Positions 21,880-31,910 of a stretch of DNA of 64,000 bases are shown one piece after another; the stretch's first letter is position 1, and every line of letters begins with the position of its first letter. Made by a program: the position numbers and the translations under genes. The stretch is from Gymnopilus junonius (lineage: Eukaryota > Basidiomycota > Agaricomycetes > Agaricales > Galerinaceae): assembly GCA_015501075.1 (NCBI GenBank), contig JADNYJ010000051.1:181000-244999 (forward strand), written 5' to 3'. The notes beneath the pieces were generated by a model, which did not search any database, had not been told where the DNA came from, and saw only the letters and a program-made list of their open reading frames with translations.

Positions 21880-24351
21880 ATGCCCGGCCCTGGTAAACGT
21901 GGAAAACCTAAGTCAAAGTCCGGTAAATCCAGCAGCTCAAGCACCTCAAAGCCACAAGTTAGGACGGACGAAGTCTACATCACCGATGTCGATAACGCTG
22001 AAGAATGGCAAGTCATTATCGATATTCTTTCGGAAATTTTTGGACTCCCTGGTGAGCTTCTTATTGTACTGCCGTGATAGCAATTCATGGTTTACCTTGA
22101 TTTTTTTTTTGCTTCATATAGATCTCACCACTCGAGGTGGATTGAAAAAGGTCCATGCCAACTTTAATACCATCTGCACCAAAATTGAGAAGACCTATCA
22201 GAAATACTCTGATAACTTCAAGGTCAGAGGAGCGATTGTTGGAATATTCGCAAAAATGTGCGTTGATTCGCTTCTTCGTAACAGACTTTTTGAGAAAGGT
22301 GTGTGTATGCCTACTCTCAATGCTGGGTGGTATCTTACAAAAATTTTGTAAAAAGGGATTCTGGAGATGATTCTTCCGCTGCTCCATGTAGATGAGACCC
22401 GTCACCTTGCTCTCCGTGCTTTGAGCACCATCACCCACCACGGCGGAGCCAAAGTCCGCACAGCCATTGCACAACATGCCAATGTACTCACCAAGCTCAT
22501 ACGAGACCTTCCAGATGACGACAAGGTTGCAGAACTTGCTATTATAACCATCGCCCATTCCATAACAGCCGTGGTAGAAGGCACACCGAAAGGTCCTTCG
22601 AATCCAACTGCCCTCAAATCAATTGACATGGTTGATGTCCTCAAAACAACTTTGGAAGCCACGAAAAGGCCTTACGCGCGTCCTAGGTTAATACTTGACC
22701 ATGCAGTCGAGGTGCTGGTTTGTTCTGCCATGCATGCCTCCAGCTCTTTCCAGGCCTACCCTTCCTCGATCAATTTTCTGGTTGCAGGACTACGGAGTAA
22801 GGATTGGGTGACACGATGCTCCTGCCTCGGGGGCCTGGTCAGGTTATATCACATGGAATGCGAAGACGACACCCGCCAACTTGACCCACAACGACTCATG
22901 TTCGCCATCCAACGAGGTGCTCCAGAAAACCTTCAGGATGTCATGATGGACTATGGTCTGATGCGGTGTGATATTTACATCACGCTTAAATGCTCCGGTG
23001 ACTACCAGAAGGCAATGATGCAGGTTGCACAAGACCATGACCTATATGGCCTGGGACTGAAGCTGGGAGACTTAATCCTCAGGACTGAGTTCTCTATCGC
23101 TGATGGCATGTTCGAAGTTGAAGATCCCGTTACAGGGCGGCACTCTGTAGAGGACTTTGGCTTGCCTTTCAAATTATGGGGTGATGCACTTCCTCACTGT
23201 GCCAAGGCAATTCGAAGGAGAAACAAACCTGGCGAAGAACAAGATATGGCCGATATACTCGATATCAAATTCATGATCATGAGGCAACGCATCTCTGATG
23301 CTGTAGCTTTTGCCAAAAAGTCGATCCAACGAAGCCCTGAGCAGGCTTATTTCTACTATGCCATAACTCTCTCAGCGGACGGTGTTCAAGGTCTTCGAGC
23401 CGCTAAGAAGGGCCTTAAATGCAAATTGACAACGCCATTTGTAAAATACCAGATGATGCAGCGGGCCGTGACGCATGCGGCTGATATGGGCACCAGATTG
23501 CTGCAAGAAATGCCGGAGGTAGGAGATAAAAAGTGGGAAGAAGGCATCGCGTTCTTAACGAGCGCACTCGAAGATGCGAGGTCGTATCTTGATGGTGCGC
23601 CACCCGATAACCGATATATGAAGAATGTGGGATACTGGTACGTGCTGCTTAGCATGCTTATCAGGGAAGACTTGAGCCCAGATTTGCAGGAATTAAAAGT
23701 GAGCTTGACCTCTCATTCGAAATGACTATCGTGTTGATGTAAATTACTACCTGCAGGATAATCTAGAAAAGCTCAAAATCGCAGAACAATTCAGTCACTT
23801 CATTGGCACACCTCCTCCGAATACCGAACTTCGTCTTGCGGAGCAAGCAGCCGTTAAGCATTTCCCTGGAGCCATTAAGGAATTTTCTCGTGTTTTTGAG
23901 GAGCTCGACAAGGTGAAAGGAAAGGGGACTCTGATGCCAGATCGGGACAAACTAGACGACGGCTTAGCTGCATGGCTAGAGGATATGAAACTTGAAGATG
24001 GTACTTCCGAGGGGCCAACTTCCTGTGAGTCATCTCGCAGAGGACGACCTACTGTTAACTTTGAAGATATCTGGCTGTATCGTTGCTCATGGTGCGGAAA
24101 TCCATCGGCTGTACTAAGAAAATGTCAGTCCATTAATTCAACCTGTATCGCCGAGTTTTTCTGATTCGTTTCTTCCGTTATCCTTACAGGTAGCGGATGT
24201 GCAAAGACAAGGTAAGAGAACCTCAAGGTCCGCGGACCGTTACTCATTCGCATCTTATCCTAATTCTAGATACTGTGATTCCGCGTGCCAAAAATCCCAT
24301 TGGACGGAACACAAGAAGGCTTGCAAGGAATTTATCGCATCCTCGCACTGA
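21880..24351 (+). CDS. Helical-repeat protein with C-terminal MYND zinc finger
   Basis: Six exons, 21880-22051, 22122-22298, 22356-23698, 23757-24123, 24190-24211 and 24270-24351, give 2163 nt (720 aa). After a Lys/Ser-rich start (MPGPGKRGKPKSKSGK) comes an all-helical armadillo/TPR-like body (RGAIVGIFAKMCVDSLLRNR; LILDHAVEVLVCSAMHASSS; SPEQAYFYYAITLSADGVQG). The last 40 residues are a complete MYND finger: CSWCG...LRKCSGCAKTRYCDSACQK followed by SHWTEHKKAC. All seven Cys and the His of the C6HC pattern are present. The finger is built from three small exons, one only 22 nt. MYND domains bind proline-rich partners. The paralogues I recall in agaricomycetes are uncharacterised, so the cellular role is open. 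Confidence 0.85.
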
Positions 24352-25959
24352 TAATGCCTTGTGCGAGTTGGTGGGACCTTGCTTGCTTGAATCTACTGTT
24401 CTAATTTGGATGAAAATTTCAAATTTATTATGTTGTTCTTATTCTTTGCTTCAACTAAAGCATTATCCAGTGATGTCATGTATGTACTAAAATTTTGTTA
24501 ACTTACTCAACTGTATTCCTTCAAAACAATCACAAAAAAGCTTTACTTGATGATGATCTCGTTCATTAGCCGCTGATTTGGGCTGGCGTGCCCACCAGTC
24601 GGTGCGAAAAAGCATTGGAGCATCACAAAGCCGCAGGTGAAGTCAGGGCCCCAACTCCCAAGGAACGTTTCGAGATGCGTAAAGGCCGGATCATCCCAGC
24701 GGACCCTTGAGACCACAAAAAACTATCCCGAGACCCATAGAGACCTTGGGACTTGAGTCGTCGTGAGGGTGCAATAGAAGAGCTGATCCAAAATTGAAGG
24801 AGGCATAGAGCACGAGGTCATTGGCGTGGATTCGAGAGGGGCGAGAGCGGCCGAACATGGTCGTCAGATTAAATTCAAGGAAAAGCTTTCAAGTGCCGAG
24901 CCCGAGAGGGGCGAATCAGGCGAGATCTGGCTCAATATAGCAATTCCTTATTGCTTATTGCGGATGACCTTGTGAATTCCAGAGGGAAGACCAAGGAATT
25001 ACCAGGAGATTGGGGCGCTCTGTGTGATGGAGCCCGAACAGAATCATTTTCCAGATCAAATATTGCAGATATAGGAAGGTTCAAGGCGGTGACTTGAGAA
25101 TATATGGATTAGAGGATGCACATGGAGGAACGATGAAAGCGGCATGTCATATCCCGCAGGGGCTAATGAGAGGATGATGGCTAGAGGCAATAATCTAGTT
25201 CGTTCAGAGTGCTAACTGGGTTGGCGACAAGTTATCGCAAAGTTGTCCTCGGCTGTGCGAAAGAATGGGACGAGCAATGGAAAATGCAGAGTTTATGGCG
25301 TATCTATGGCGCTCAGAATTCCATCATATTCCGCTGACAGTGATAAGCTTTGGCTGATGAATAAAGGGTGTTTCCTCTGAGAGCATAAGAGGTTCGACTG
25401 CTCACTGAAATTGAAAGTGACTGTTAACGTTCAAGAGTAGACTTTGTCACACGAACGTGGTAGTGACTGCACGTGTAGTAGAGATCATCATTCAAATTGT
25501 CGCAATACTAACCTGTCTAAATTCTTCATTACAGTACGCTCAGGCTACTTGCTTTTTGTGCAGTTTCTTTTGCACTGTGCATTTCCAGTCATTCTCTTAT
25601 CTCGGCATAGTTTGGTCACTAGTTCGAAATTCCAGTCAGAATGTGCCCACAATCGGTTAGGAAGCACCGGCTGCACCGCCCATTGCCCACACAGAGACAT
25701 GCGGTCTGTTGCCCATTTAGAAGAAGACTGAGGTGTCTGGGGATCTGCAGATTCGACTCTGCATACTAGTTAACCGATGTCATGACCGGAATACCAGAGA
25801 ATCATCGAGTCAACCCTGAAGGAACGCACTCCCATGCTAATTAGTTCGGAGATCTATCTGACAGGGACCGGAGATACCAGACAAACATTTCTTCTGCTGA
25901 ATTTGGAGGGGTCCCGAGCGACCGGCAACGAGCGCGAGACTCCCTACCAAAAGACTTAA
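24352..25959. other. 1.6-kb gene-free stretch
   Basis: No reading frame with family resemblance and no RNA gene recognised. A short purine-rich motif, GAGAGGGGCGA, occurs twice near 24835 and 24905. It is probably intergenic and leads into the modular array. Confidence 0.4.
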
Positions 25960-26071
25960 AAGGAGGGTGGATTCCTCCCAAGTTCTTCAGTTTCCGACTC
26001 CCCCATCTGCCTTCGAGACCTTCTCCACAGGAGGACGCTCTCGTTGTGCACTTGGGGCCGTCGTTCTCTTG

Positions 26072-26138
26072 GTGAGTCCGCTGCTTCACTTGATTATTAT
26101 TTGTGCTGTAGATTTTTTACTAACATTTGTTTCTCTAG
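26072..26138 (+). other. Intron-like segment 1 of the array
   Basis: GTGAGT donor, perfect TACTAAC branch sequence at 26118-26124, and TTTCTCTAG acceptor. All three fungal splice signals are textbook, 67 nt in total. Confidence 0.65.
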
Positions 26139-26455
26139 TCGTCTCGTGGCAAGTCCCTTCGGGGCGGGGAGTTGGCGTTGCCATCCGTCCTTTCGAGGTC
26201 TGGAGCGCCTGAAGGCCGACTCTCTTCTTGCTGGCGCTGTACTGGATTCGGTTCAGGCATGTTCTGTGCTACTACGTAGCAAGGTGGACAGGCGGAGCTG
26301 TTCCTGCAGGTGCACGACAACTGGGCATGGCACACCTACCCCTCTGTCGTCTAACCAAGATAATTCGGGGACGAGGACTTGGGGGTTTCAAGGTCTAACC
26401 ATGTTCAAGAGGCTAGCTTTGCTCGCTCTGGGAGGAGTGCATTACTGGCGAATTC

Positions 26456-26494
26456 GTCCCACTTGTGCCGCGGTGAGTCGTCGCCAAGTGGGAC
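26456..26494 (+). ncRNA. Beta hairpin, copy 1 (candidate structured RNA)
   Basis: GTCCCACTTG (26456-26465) pairs fully with CAAGTGGGAC (26485-26494), a 10-bp stem. Related hairpins occur in the next modules with wobble changes. Confidence 0.45.
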
Positions 26495-26507
26495 ACCTCA
26501 GTTAAGG

Positions 26508-26566
26508 GTGAGTTTTTTTTTATGTTTCCAAGTTGTTCTTCGTCCGCTAAATGGCCTTTCTATCAG
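26508..26566 (+). other. Intron-like segment 2 of the array
   Basis: GTGAGT donor, CGCTAAAT branch-like sequence and CTATCAG acceptor, 59 nt. Confidence 0.6.
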
Positions 26567-26589
26567 GCTTTCGTGTTCATGTTTTGTTC

Positions 26590-26618
26590 TTTCTGTCTGG
26601 TCTGTCTGTCTGTCTGTC
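26590..26618 (+). repeat. TCTG microsatellite
   Basis: Four to five tandem TCTG units inside the array, just after intron-like segment 2. Confidence 0.8.
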
Positions 26619-26932
26619 TCTCCGGGGGGATATCGTGGCACTCGCAGTGCTTGCGGTCATGGTGTCTCGTCGTACTCCCTTGCAAGGGTCCCGGTGACCG
26701 GGTTCGGCTGTGCCTTTGGCAGTCGCCCGCTCAGAGCACGAAACCTTGGGCGTTATTGGTGGTTGATCTTGCTGCTTGGGTCTCTGTTGGTTTGAGGCCC
26801 AGGTAAAGTTAATTAGATCCCGTTCCTTTACGTTCAAAAGACCAGCTTTTGCTTACTTTGCTAGAGTGCATTGCTGGTAATTCAAACAATCTTCGGTTGG
26901 CTGGTCAAACTCCAAGTCAGTCGGGGTCACTT

Positions 26933-26971
26933 GTCCCACTTGCGCTGCTCTTTACAGACGTCGAGTGGGAC
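26933..26971 (+). ncRNA. Beta hairpin, copy 2
   Basis: GTCCCACTTG (26933-26942) faces CGAGTGGGAC (26962-26971). Nine Watson-Crick pairs and one G-U wobble keep the 10-bp stem despite a substitution. Confidence 0.45.
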
Positions 26972-26984
26972 GCATTGACAAATA

Positions 26985-27041
26985 GTGAGTTTATTATTAT
27001 TACGTTCTGTCGTTGTCTAAATCGCCTTTCCATCTCAATAG
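26985..27041 (+). other. Intron-like segment 3 of the array
   Basis: GTGAGT donor, GTCTAAAT branch-like sequence and CTCAATAG acceptor, 57 nt. Confidence 0.6.
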
Positions 27042-27259
27042 CACTCCTTTTTTGTTTCTTTTTGTTTCTTTTTTCCACATTTTCCCCAGAATCCAAGTAT
27101 TGCATTTCGCAGTATACGGGTTCGTCCACCCTTTTTCCCCGGGTAGGAGAGTTTCGCTCTCTTTGGTGCTCCCTTGTCGCGGGCCCGGGGCTGGGTTCGA
27201 CTTTGCAAAAGGTCGTTCCTCCAAGAGCACTTTTTTTTCTTGTCCTTCCGCTATCAAAT

Positions 27260-27319
27260 GTGAGTGTTTTCTTTCTTTCATTGCTGTGTTTCTCAACTGA
27301 CATGCATTTCTTTCAACAG
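27260..27319 (+). other. Intron-like segment 4 of the array
   Basis: GTGAGT donor, CTCAACTGAC branch-like sequence and TTTCAACAG acceptor, 60 nt. Confidence 0.6.
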
Positions 27320-27524
27320 TAATCTTCAACGTCGTCTACTGCCTCTTTTCAATCTTTTCCTACTGGCTTTGCTCCCTTGCTAGGGTTCCAGGTCTGGGCT
27401 TGACTCCTCGCGGTCGTCCTGGTCAGAGCGAACCCTTGGGCGCTGCGGATGATGAACTTGCTACCAACTTGGTAATGTCATTTAGTTCTTGTTCGTTTGC
27501 GCTCAAAAGCAATCAGCAACACCT

Positions 27525-27563
27525 GTCCCGCTTGAGCCACGCTTCGTCGTCGCCCAGTGGGAC
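27525..27563 (+). ncRNA. Beta hairpin, copy 3
   Basis: GTCCCGCTTG (27525-27534) faces CCAGTGGGAC (27554-27563): eight Watson-Crick pairs, one G-U wobble and one mismatch. The loop length is the same as in copies 1 and 2. Confidence 0.4.
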
Positions 27564-27579
27564 TCGGCAATTACAACAA

Positions 27580-27644
27580 GTGAGTCTTTTTCCGTTGTCG
27601 TATTCTTTATCAGTTGATATTCTTTTCATTTGTTCCTTCAGCAG
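27580..27644 (+). other. Intron-like segment 5 of the array
   Basis: GTGAGT donor, CAGTTGAT branch-like sequence and CCTTCAGCAG acceptor, 65 nt. Confidence 0.55.
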
Positions 27645-28507
27645 TCAATACTCAAGCTCAATCTTCTTTGGTTTTCCCCTGGTTGTGCTCCCTCGCTAGG
27701 GTTCCAGGGGGCCGGGCTCCACTCTTCGCCCTGGTAAGAGCATGAAACCCTTGGGCGCTGTAGGTGATCGAGCTTTCTACCTGATGGTTCTCTAAATAGA
27801 GCCTGGTAAAAGTTGTTCAGCTCTCACCTTGGTGCTCAAAAGGCCAGCTTTTGCTTACTTAGCTAGAGTGCATTGCTGGCAGTTCTTCGTTTTTATTTAT
27901 TCTTTCCCAAGAATCCGAGTATTGCAGGAGAGATCTCGCAGTATCTCGCATTTTTCCCCGGGGGTTGGAGAAATTGTTCTCTTTGTGCTCCCTTGTCGTC
28001 GGGCCCGGGGCTGGGCTTGGGTGTCTTGTCTGTTCTCGTGACAGGCGGGGCCTCAAGTCTCTCCTCATGTATTTGAATACACTACCTAGCAATGTTAATC
28101 CTCTTTTGTTTCTTTGCTATTTTCTTCTGACAAATACGTTGAGCAAGAGGAGGCCTAATCCTCTACGAAGATATCAGGGACCATTTATTCTTGGTATGTC
28201 GTGTGATATTTCCTCAATGGAAAATGAGTGAGACTGAAGTAAGAGGTGGAGGTATAAATAGCTGAACGAGCTTGGTGTATTTGGGGAACTGGTTGTAAAC
28301 GACTCGGAACAGCCAAGCCTGGCCAACACGCAGCAACTCCAATGTTAGTGTCACCCTGTCGTATTCAAGGTCTGGTATATAACGTCCTTTCTCGAATGTA
28401 TTCTTCAACAATTCCGGGACAGTTCAAGCTTTAATGTCGCCGGAAAGGAAGGAGCACAGATTCAGCACTGCCTCGTCCGTCTAATTTGCACAATGCCGAC
28501 CCCTCCA

Positions 28508-28515
28508 CTTATAAG
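28508..28515 (+). promoter_or_regulatory. TATA box
   Basis: CTTATAAG 47 bases before the start codon of the 28563 gene. Confidence 0.5.
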
Positions 28516-28562
28516 ATAGCTCGGCTCGGCGAGTCTACCTTCTCTCACCTTCTCCATTGACA

Positions 28563-29603
28563 ATGATCCTCGCCGACTCCAAGATCGCGGAGAGTGACTC
28601 CGTTCCTGTTTTTCAGGTCCAAGTTCTACCACCACCTCCATCGTATGTGCAGGAGGAAAATGTCATTCATCCCCTTGACAAGACACCGCTAGTATTCCCG
28701 GACCGAGAGGACCATACAATAGTGCTCAATAATGTCAACTTTAGCCCAAGTTCCAGTAGTACATCTTACTATGCGACACCTTCCTCACCTGACCCAAGTT
28801 CACGACCAAGGTCTCCTCAATTCGGGAGTCTGTCTCCGACTTTAACCCGTGAACTATCGTCGTCATCGTCATCATCCTTCTACGACCCCGGGAGCATACC
28901 GCTACCCTTCTCTCGTGTGCCGCCCACAGAACTCTCATACCGTCCTTTCAAACCCATATTTCTCGTTGCACGGAGCAAGATGCTAGACAAGGGTTTCCCC
29001 CCTGCACCTCCACCATCTGATGTGCAGCCTCATCCATTCATGTCGCATGACGTGAGCGAAGGAGATTGGATAAGGTGATCACAGGGCTCAAATTTTGCTA
29101 AGACTTGCGCTGAAAATGCATGTCGCACTCTTACGTAGCTTTTTGGCCGCTGTACAGGACGCTGCATCCCTCACGGACAAAGATATCCGCCGGTCTCGCG
29201 TGCCTATCATGGCCACCCTTCCGATCCTCGGTACATTTTTTCGTCGCTGAACTTCGTTGGACCGCTCTTAACTATGCACTGCAGGTCATTTGTCTAGTAT
29301 AGGGATTCAGCAATACATGAGGCATCACAAAGGAGACAAAGTGGCAAAATTGGTTGATATGTGGAATCATGTTAGTTTTCATTCTTCTTTTGAACCGATT
29401 GGATTGACTGACATATTTATTTGCATTTCCAGCATTTCTTCTCTCTCAGGAAACTTCGCGTCATTCTCATGAAAGGCAAAGTGAAAGTCAGTGGTCAGAA
29501 CGATCTGACCGCACATAACGACAAGTTGGTTCTGGAACCGTCGAATGAGTCGCCGACGACACCGGACGACGACATTTATCGCCTTTTCGTGGTGTCTATT
29601 TGA
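28563..29603 (+). CDS. Basidiomycete conserved protein of unknown function
   Basis: Exons 28563-29074, 29139-29230, 29285-29370 and 29433-29603 give 861 nt (286 aa). The first 165 residues are Ser/Pro-rich and probably disordered, with a poly-Ser run. The conserved part starts at EGDWISFLAAVQDAASLTDK, continues through ATLPILGHLSSIGIQQYMRH and ends in DMWNHHFFSLRKLRVILMKG plus a short polar tail. The W-N-H-x-F-F-x-x-R-K-x-x-V-x-L motif recalls uncharacterised agaricomycete proteins that usually occur in many copies. No signal peptide or membrane span is seen, and no function can be proposed. Confidence 0.75.
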
Positions 29604-29816
29604 TTTGAATTTCAACGACAATTCTGCATTGCTTTGGCTTTTGGTGAACTTGACGATCCGGACCCCGCGCTGTTTTCCAATGCACCCTTCTGCCTTATGG
29701 TGATGACTTTAATGATACCCCGCCCTCTTATATCACGGTACAAATGTGAACTGTTGTAAAAGTAAATCTAATTCATTTCCTCTACTTATAAATAAAAACA
29801 ATAGAGGTTATTCATG

Positions 29817-31292
29817 TTAGGTTCGATAGGGCGATAGGTCCAATGCAGCCTGCATCTCCTCATCGAAAATTGCAGCCAACGCGTTGTTAACGGCTAAACC
29901 AGCCATCTCTACTCGAGTTTCGAATGTTGCACTCCCAATGTGAGGCAGAATCGCGCATCTGGAATGAAATCAAAGTCAATAAGCGTCTCAATAAAACAGG
30001 GAGAAGGCACAATGGGTTAGCAGAAATTTACTTTGGCTCTTTAACCAAAGGATGGTCAGCCGCAATCTTTGGTTCTCCCGCAACGACGTCCAACCCAGCA
30101 CCCCATATCCAACCTTCTCTTAATGCCGTTGCAAGCGCATCTGAATCAACTAATGTGCCTCTACTCGTATTCACCAGAACAGCTCTCTTCTTCATCTTCC
30201 TCAAAAATTCCACATCTACCAAATTCCTCGTCTCATCTCCACCAGGCGCCAGGACAAACACCACATCACTTTCCTCAGCGAGAGTGGCCAAGTCCACGCG
30301 TTTGATTGACTGCAGGCGGAGGGTAGAAGCCAGTTGGGAGTCACGGGTGGGTTTGGGTTTGGAGGAAGGGTTGGAGGTATATAAGCAGTGGGTGAACCCG
30401 AATGGGACGAGACGAGCGAGGGTGGCTTGAGCTATGCGCCCGAAGCCAATGAAGCCTGCTGTACGCGTTGTAGAGGAGCGCGAGGCGCTTAGTTGACGAC
30501 CGCAGAAGAGGAAGGGGCTCCAGTTATATTCTGGCCACTAGAGGGATAGGTTTGAATTTCTGAAGCTCAAAGGTTATTATAAATGCTTACCCTGCCATCG
30601 TTGACGATTGTCATGGTCTCACGAGCATTACGGCCAGCCATTAGAGCGAGCATGATGGATATATCAGCCACTGTGGATTCAACGATGTTATCATTGCGCG
30701 GCTGAGCCAAGAAGAGTCTCACCTGCATCAGTGAGAACGTCAGGCGTATAGCCTAATTTGAGGTTCCTTTTCGCCACCTCTTTCGCGTCAATGTGCTCTA
30801 AACAAATAGGTTGAGCAACAATAAATGCTGGAGAAAAGACAACTGACCGTAACCGACCGACATAGTAGAAACGACGCGAAGCTTGGATCCAGCTAAGAGA
30901 CACTAAGTCAAACGACAATTTCTTATCGGAAATGGTGCTGAATTCTTATTGACCTGCGTCCAAGAGTTCCGCATCCACCTTTAATGTCCATATTTAGTTT
31001 CTCAGCAGTATAGATGCACAGCGATATGACCCATACCTTGTCGGTGACAAGTACGATAAGAGCTGAAGCCCCTGGGGCGTTCTTCAAGAGCCATTCCCTA
31101 TCACAAGGCGTCTCTTTGTCCCAAAGGATGACCTGTGCCGAAGAAGAGTATTACGACCTGCAGATTTAGGGAATCATTCGCGCACACATCGAGATCTTGC
31201 TTCTCTCGATTCAGCAAGAGAGGCATGATATCGGGACCAAGGTCTCTCGTCACGACCACTTTGTGCCGCTGCGCTTGTGAACTGTTGGCCAT
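29817..31292 (-). CDS. D-isomer 2-hydroxyacid dehydrogenase (glyoxylate/hydroxypyruvate reductase type)
   Basis: NAD(P)H-dependent reductase of 2-keto acids. The start MANSSQAQRHKVVVTRDLGP is at 31292 and the stop after DLSPYRT is at 29817-29819, with about six exons. Family marks: substrate-domain STMSVGYEHIDAKEVAKRN and LGYTPDVLTDA; a Rossmann motif TAGFIGFGRIAQATL; NTSRGTLVDSDALATAL with the catalytic Arg; GLDVVAGEP with the nearby Glu; and LPHIGSATFETR with the catalytic His. The residues needed for activity are all present. GRHPR-like enzymes detoxify glyoxylate and hydroxypyruvate. It is divergent from the cyclin gene, with 618 bp between start codons. Exon edges are approximate. Confidence 0.88.
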
Positions 31293-31698
31293 GGTACCCC
31301 CAAGAAGGTGAGATGAGGGGTGAGATAGACGATTTAATGGAACAGAGGACATGAGATTGACTTTCGGTTGGCCTGGGCGGACATTAGCGTTGAAAACTTG
31401 GCGCGCAGGTGGCGGTTCAGAAAATGGAGGATAGTAGGCGATGGAGAGCAACAGTGGGACTCGTCACTGCATCGTGAGTTTTTGGGATGAATCGAATCTG
31501 CCGGCCCGTCTGGAGGATAGGGTTCGGCCCGATGCTATTCGTTCAAAGATTTCTGCGCCTTCTGCAAGCTTTAAGGTTTGAGTTTGGAGAGGATAAACTG
31601 AATCTGAACCCAAATAGAGAGATAAAATAACGGATCCGAGGAAAATCTATGAAGATTGAGTTTTTCGAGGTGACAAAGTAAAATAGATTGATCAACAA

Positions 31699-31762
31699 AC
31701 GCGTTACGCGCCCGCGTCATTAAACACGGTACGTAACCGCGCATTCATGTGACCCGACGCGT
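31699..31762. promoter_or_regulatory. Two MluI cell-cycle boxes upstream of cyclin B
   Basis: ACGCGT occurs at 31699-31704 (directly followed by TACGCG) and at 31757-31762, about 150-210 bp before the cyclin start. ACGCGT is the known binding core of fungal MBF (Mbp1/Res-type) factors. Confidence 0.55.
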
Positions 31763-31910
31763 TCGAGTTATTTGTTTCCCTATTTGCATGGCACGTGATG
31801 TTGGATACACCCAACCGTTTCGTTCTTACGACGGACCCACCTAGCTCTCCTCCTCCACTGATCCTCTCAGCAAATCACTCTAGAGCAACCCCGACGTTGA
31901 CTGAGGTCAA

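Larger units (their letters stand above)
25960..28100 (+). repeat. Modular degenerate tandem array with five intron-like segments; candidate spliced non-coding RNA locus
   Basis: Diverged modules recur in the same order. Delta (CTCCCTTG...AGGGTTCC/GGGCCCGGGGCTGGG) starts near 26675, 27168, 27371, 27686 and 27986. Gamma (GAGCATGAAACCCTTGGGCG) is at 26733, 27424 and 27737. Alpha (CCAGCTTTTGCTTACTT then GAGTGCATTGCTGG) is at 26404, 26833 and 27833, with a fragment at 27500. The beta hairpin is at 26456, 26933 and 27525. Epsilon (AATCCAAGTATTGCA) is near 27089 and 27910. Copies differ by substitutions and by single-base indels, so no protein frame is conserved. Between modules lie five GTGAGT...AG segments of 57-67 nt, listed separately. 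The strand is inferred from the splice signals. I know of no described family with this layout. Confidence 0.7.

Noticed and set aside
25738..25760. tRNA-like B box (GATTCGACTC)
   Set aside because: No matching A box, acceptor stem or anticodon arm at the right distances.
26044..26505. 153-codon open frame inside the array
   Set aside because: It runs through intron-like segment 1, and the matching modules elsewhere carry indels that break the frame. No protein is conserved between copies.
26733..26960. Box H/ACA snoRNA in the array (AGAGCA as an H box)
   Set aside because: The hinge-like hexamer fits, but I see no ACA three bases from a 3' end and no convincing paired 5' hairpin, so the class is not supported.
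27833..27886. A peptide (LKRPAFAYLARVHCW) repeated between modules, suggesting a duplicated coding exon
   Set aside because: The copies at 26404 and 26833 differ by an indel or an in-frame stop. DNA similarity, not protein similarity, is what is shared.
30005..30430. Plus-strand open frame of about 140 codons
   Set aside because: Antisense shadow of the hydroxyacid dehydrogenase NAD-binding region.
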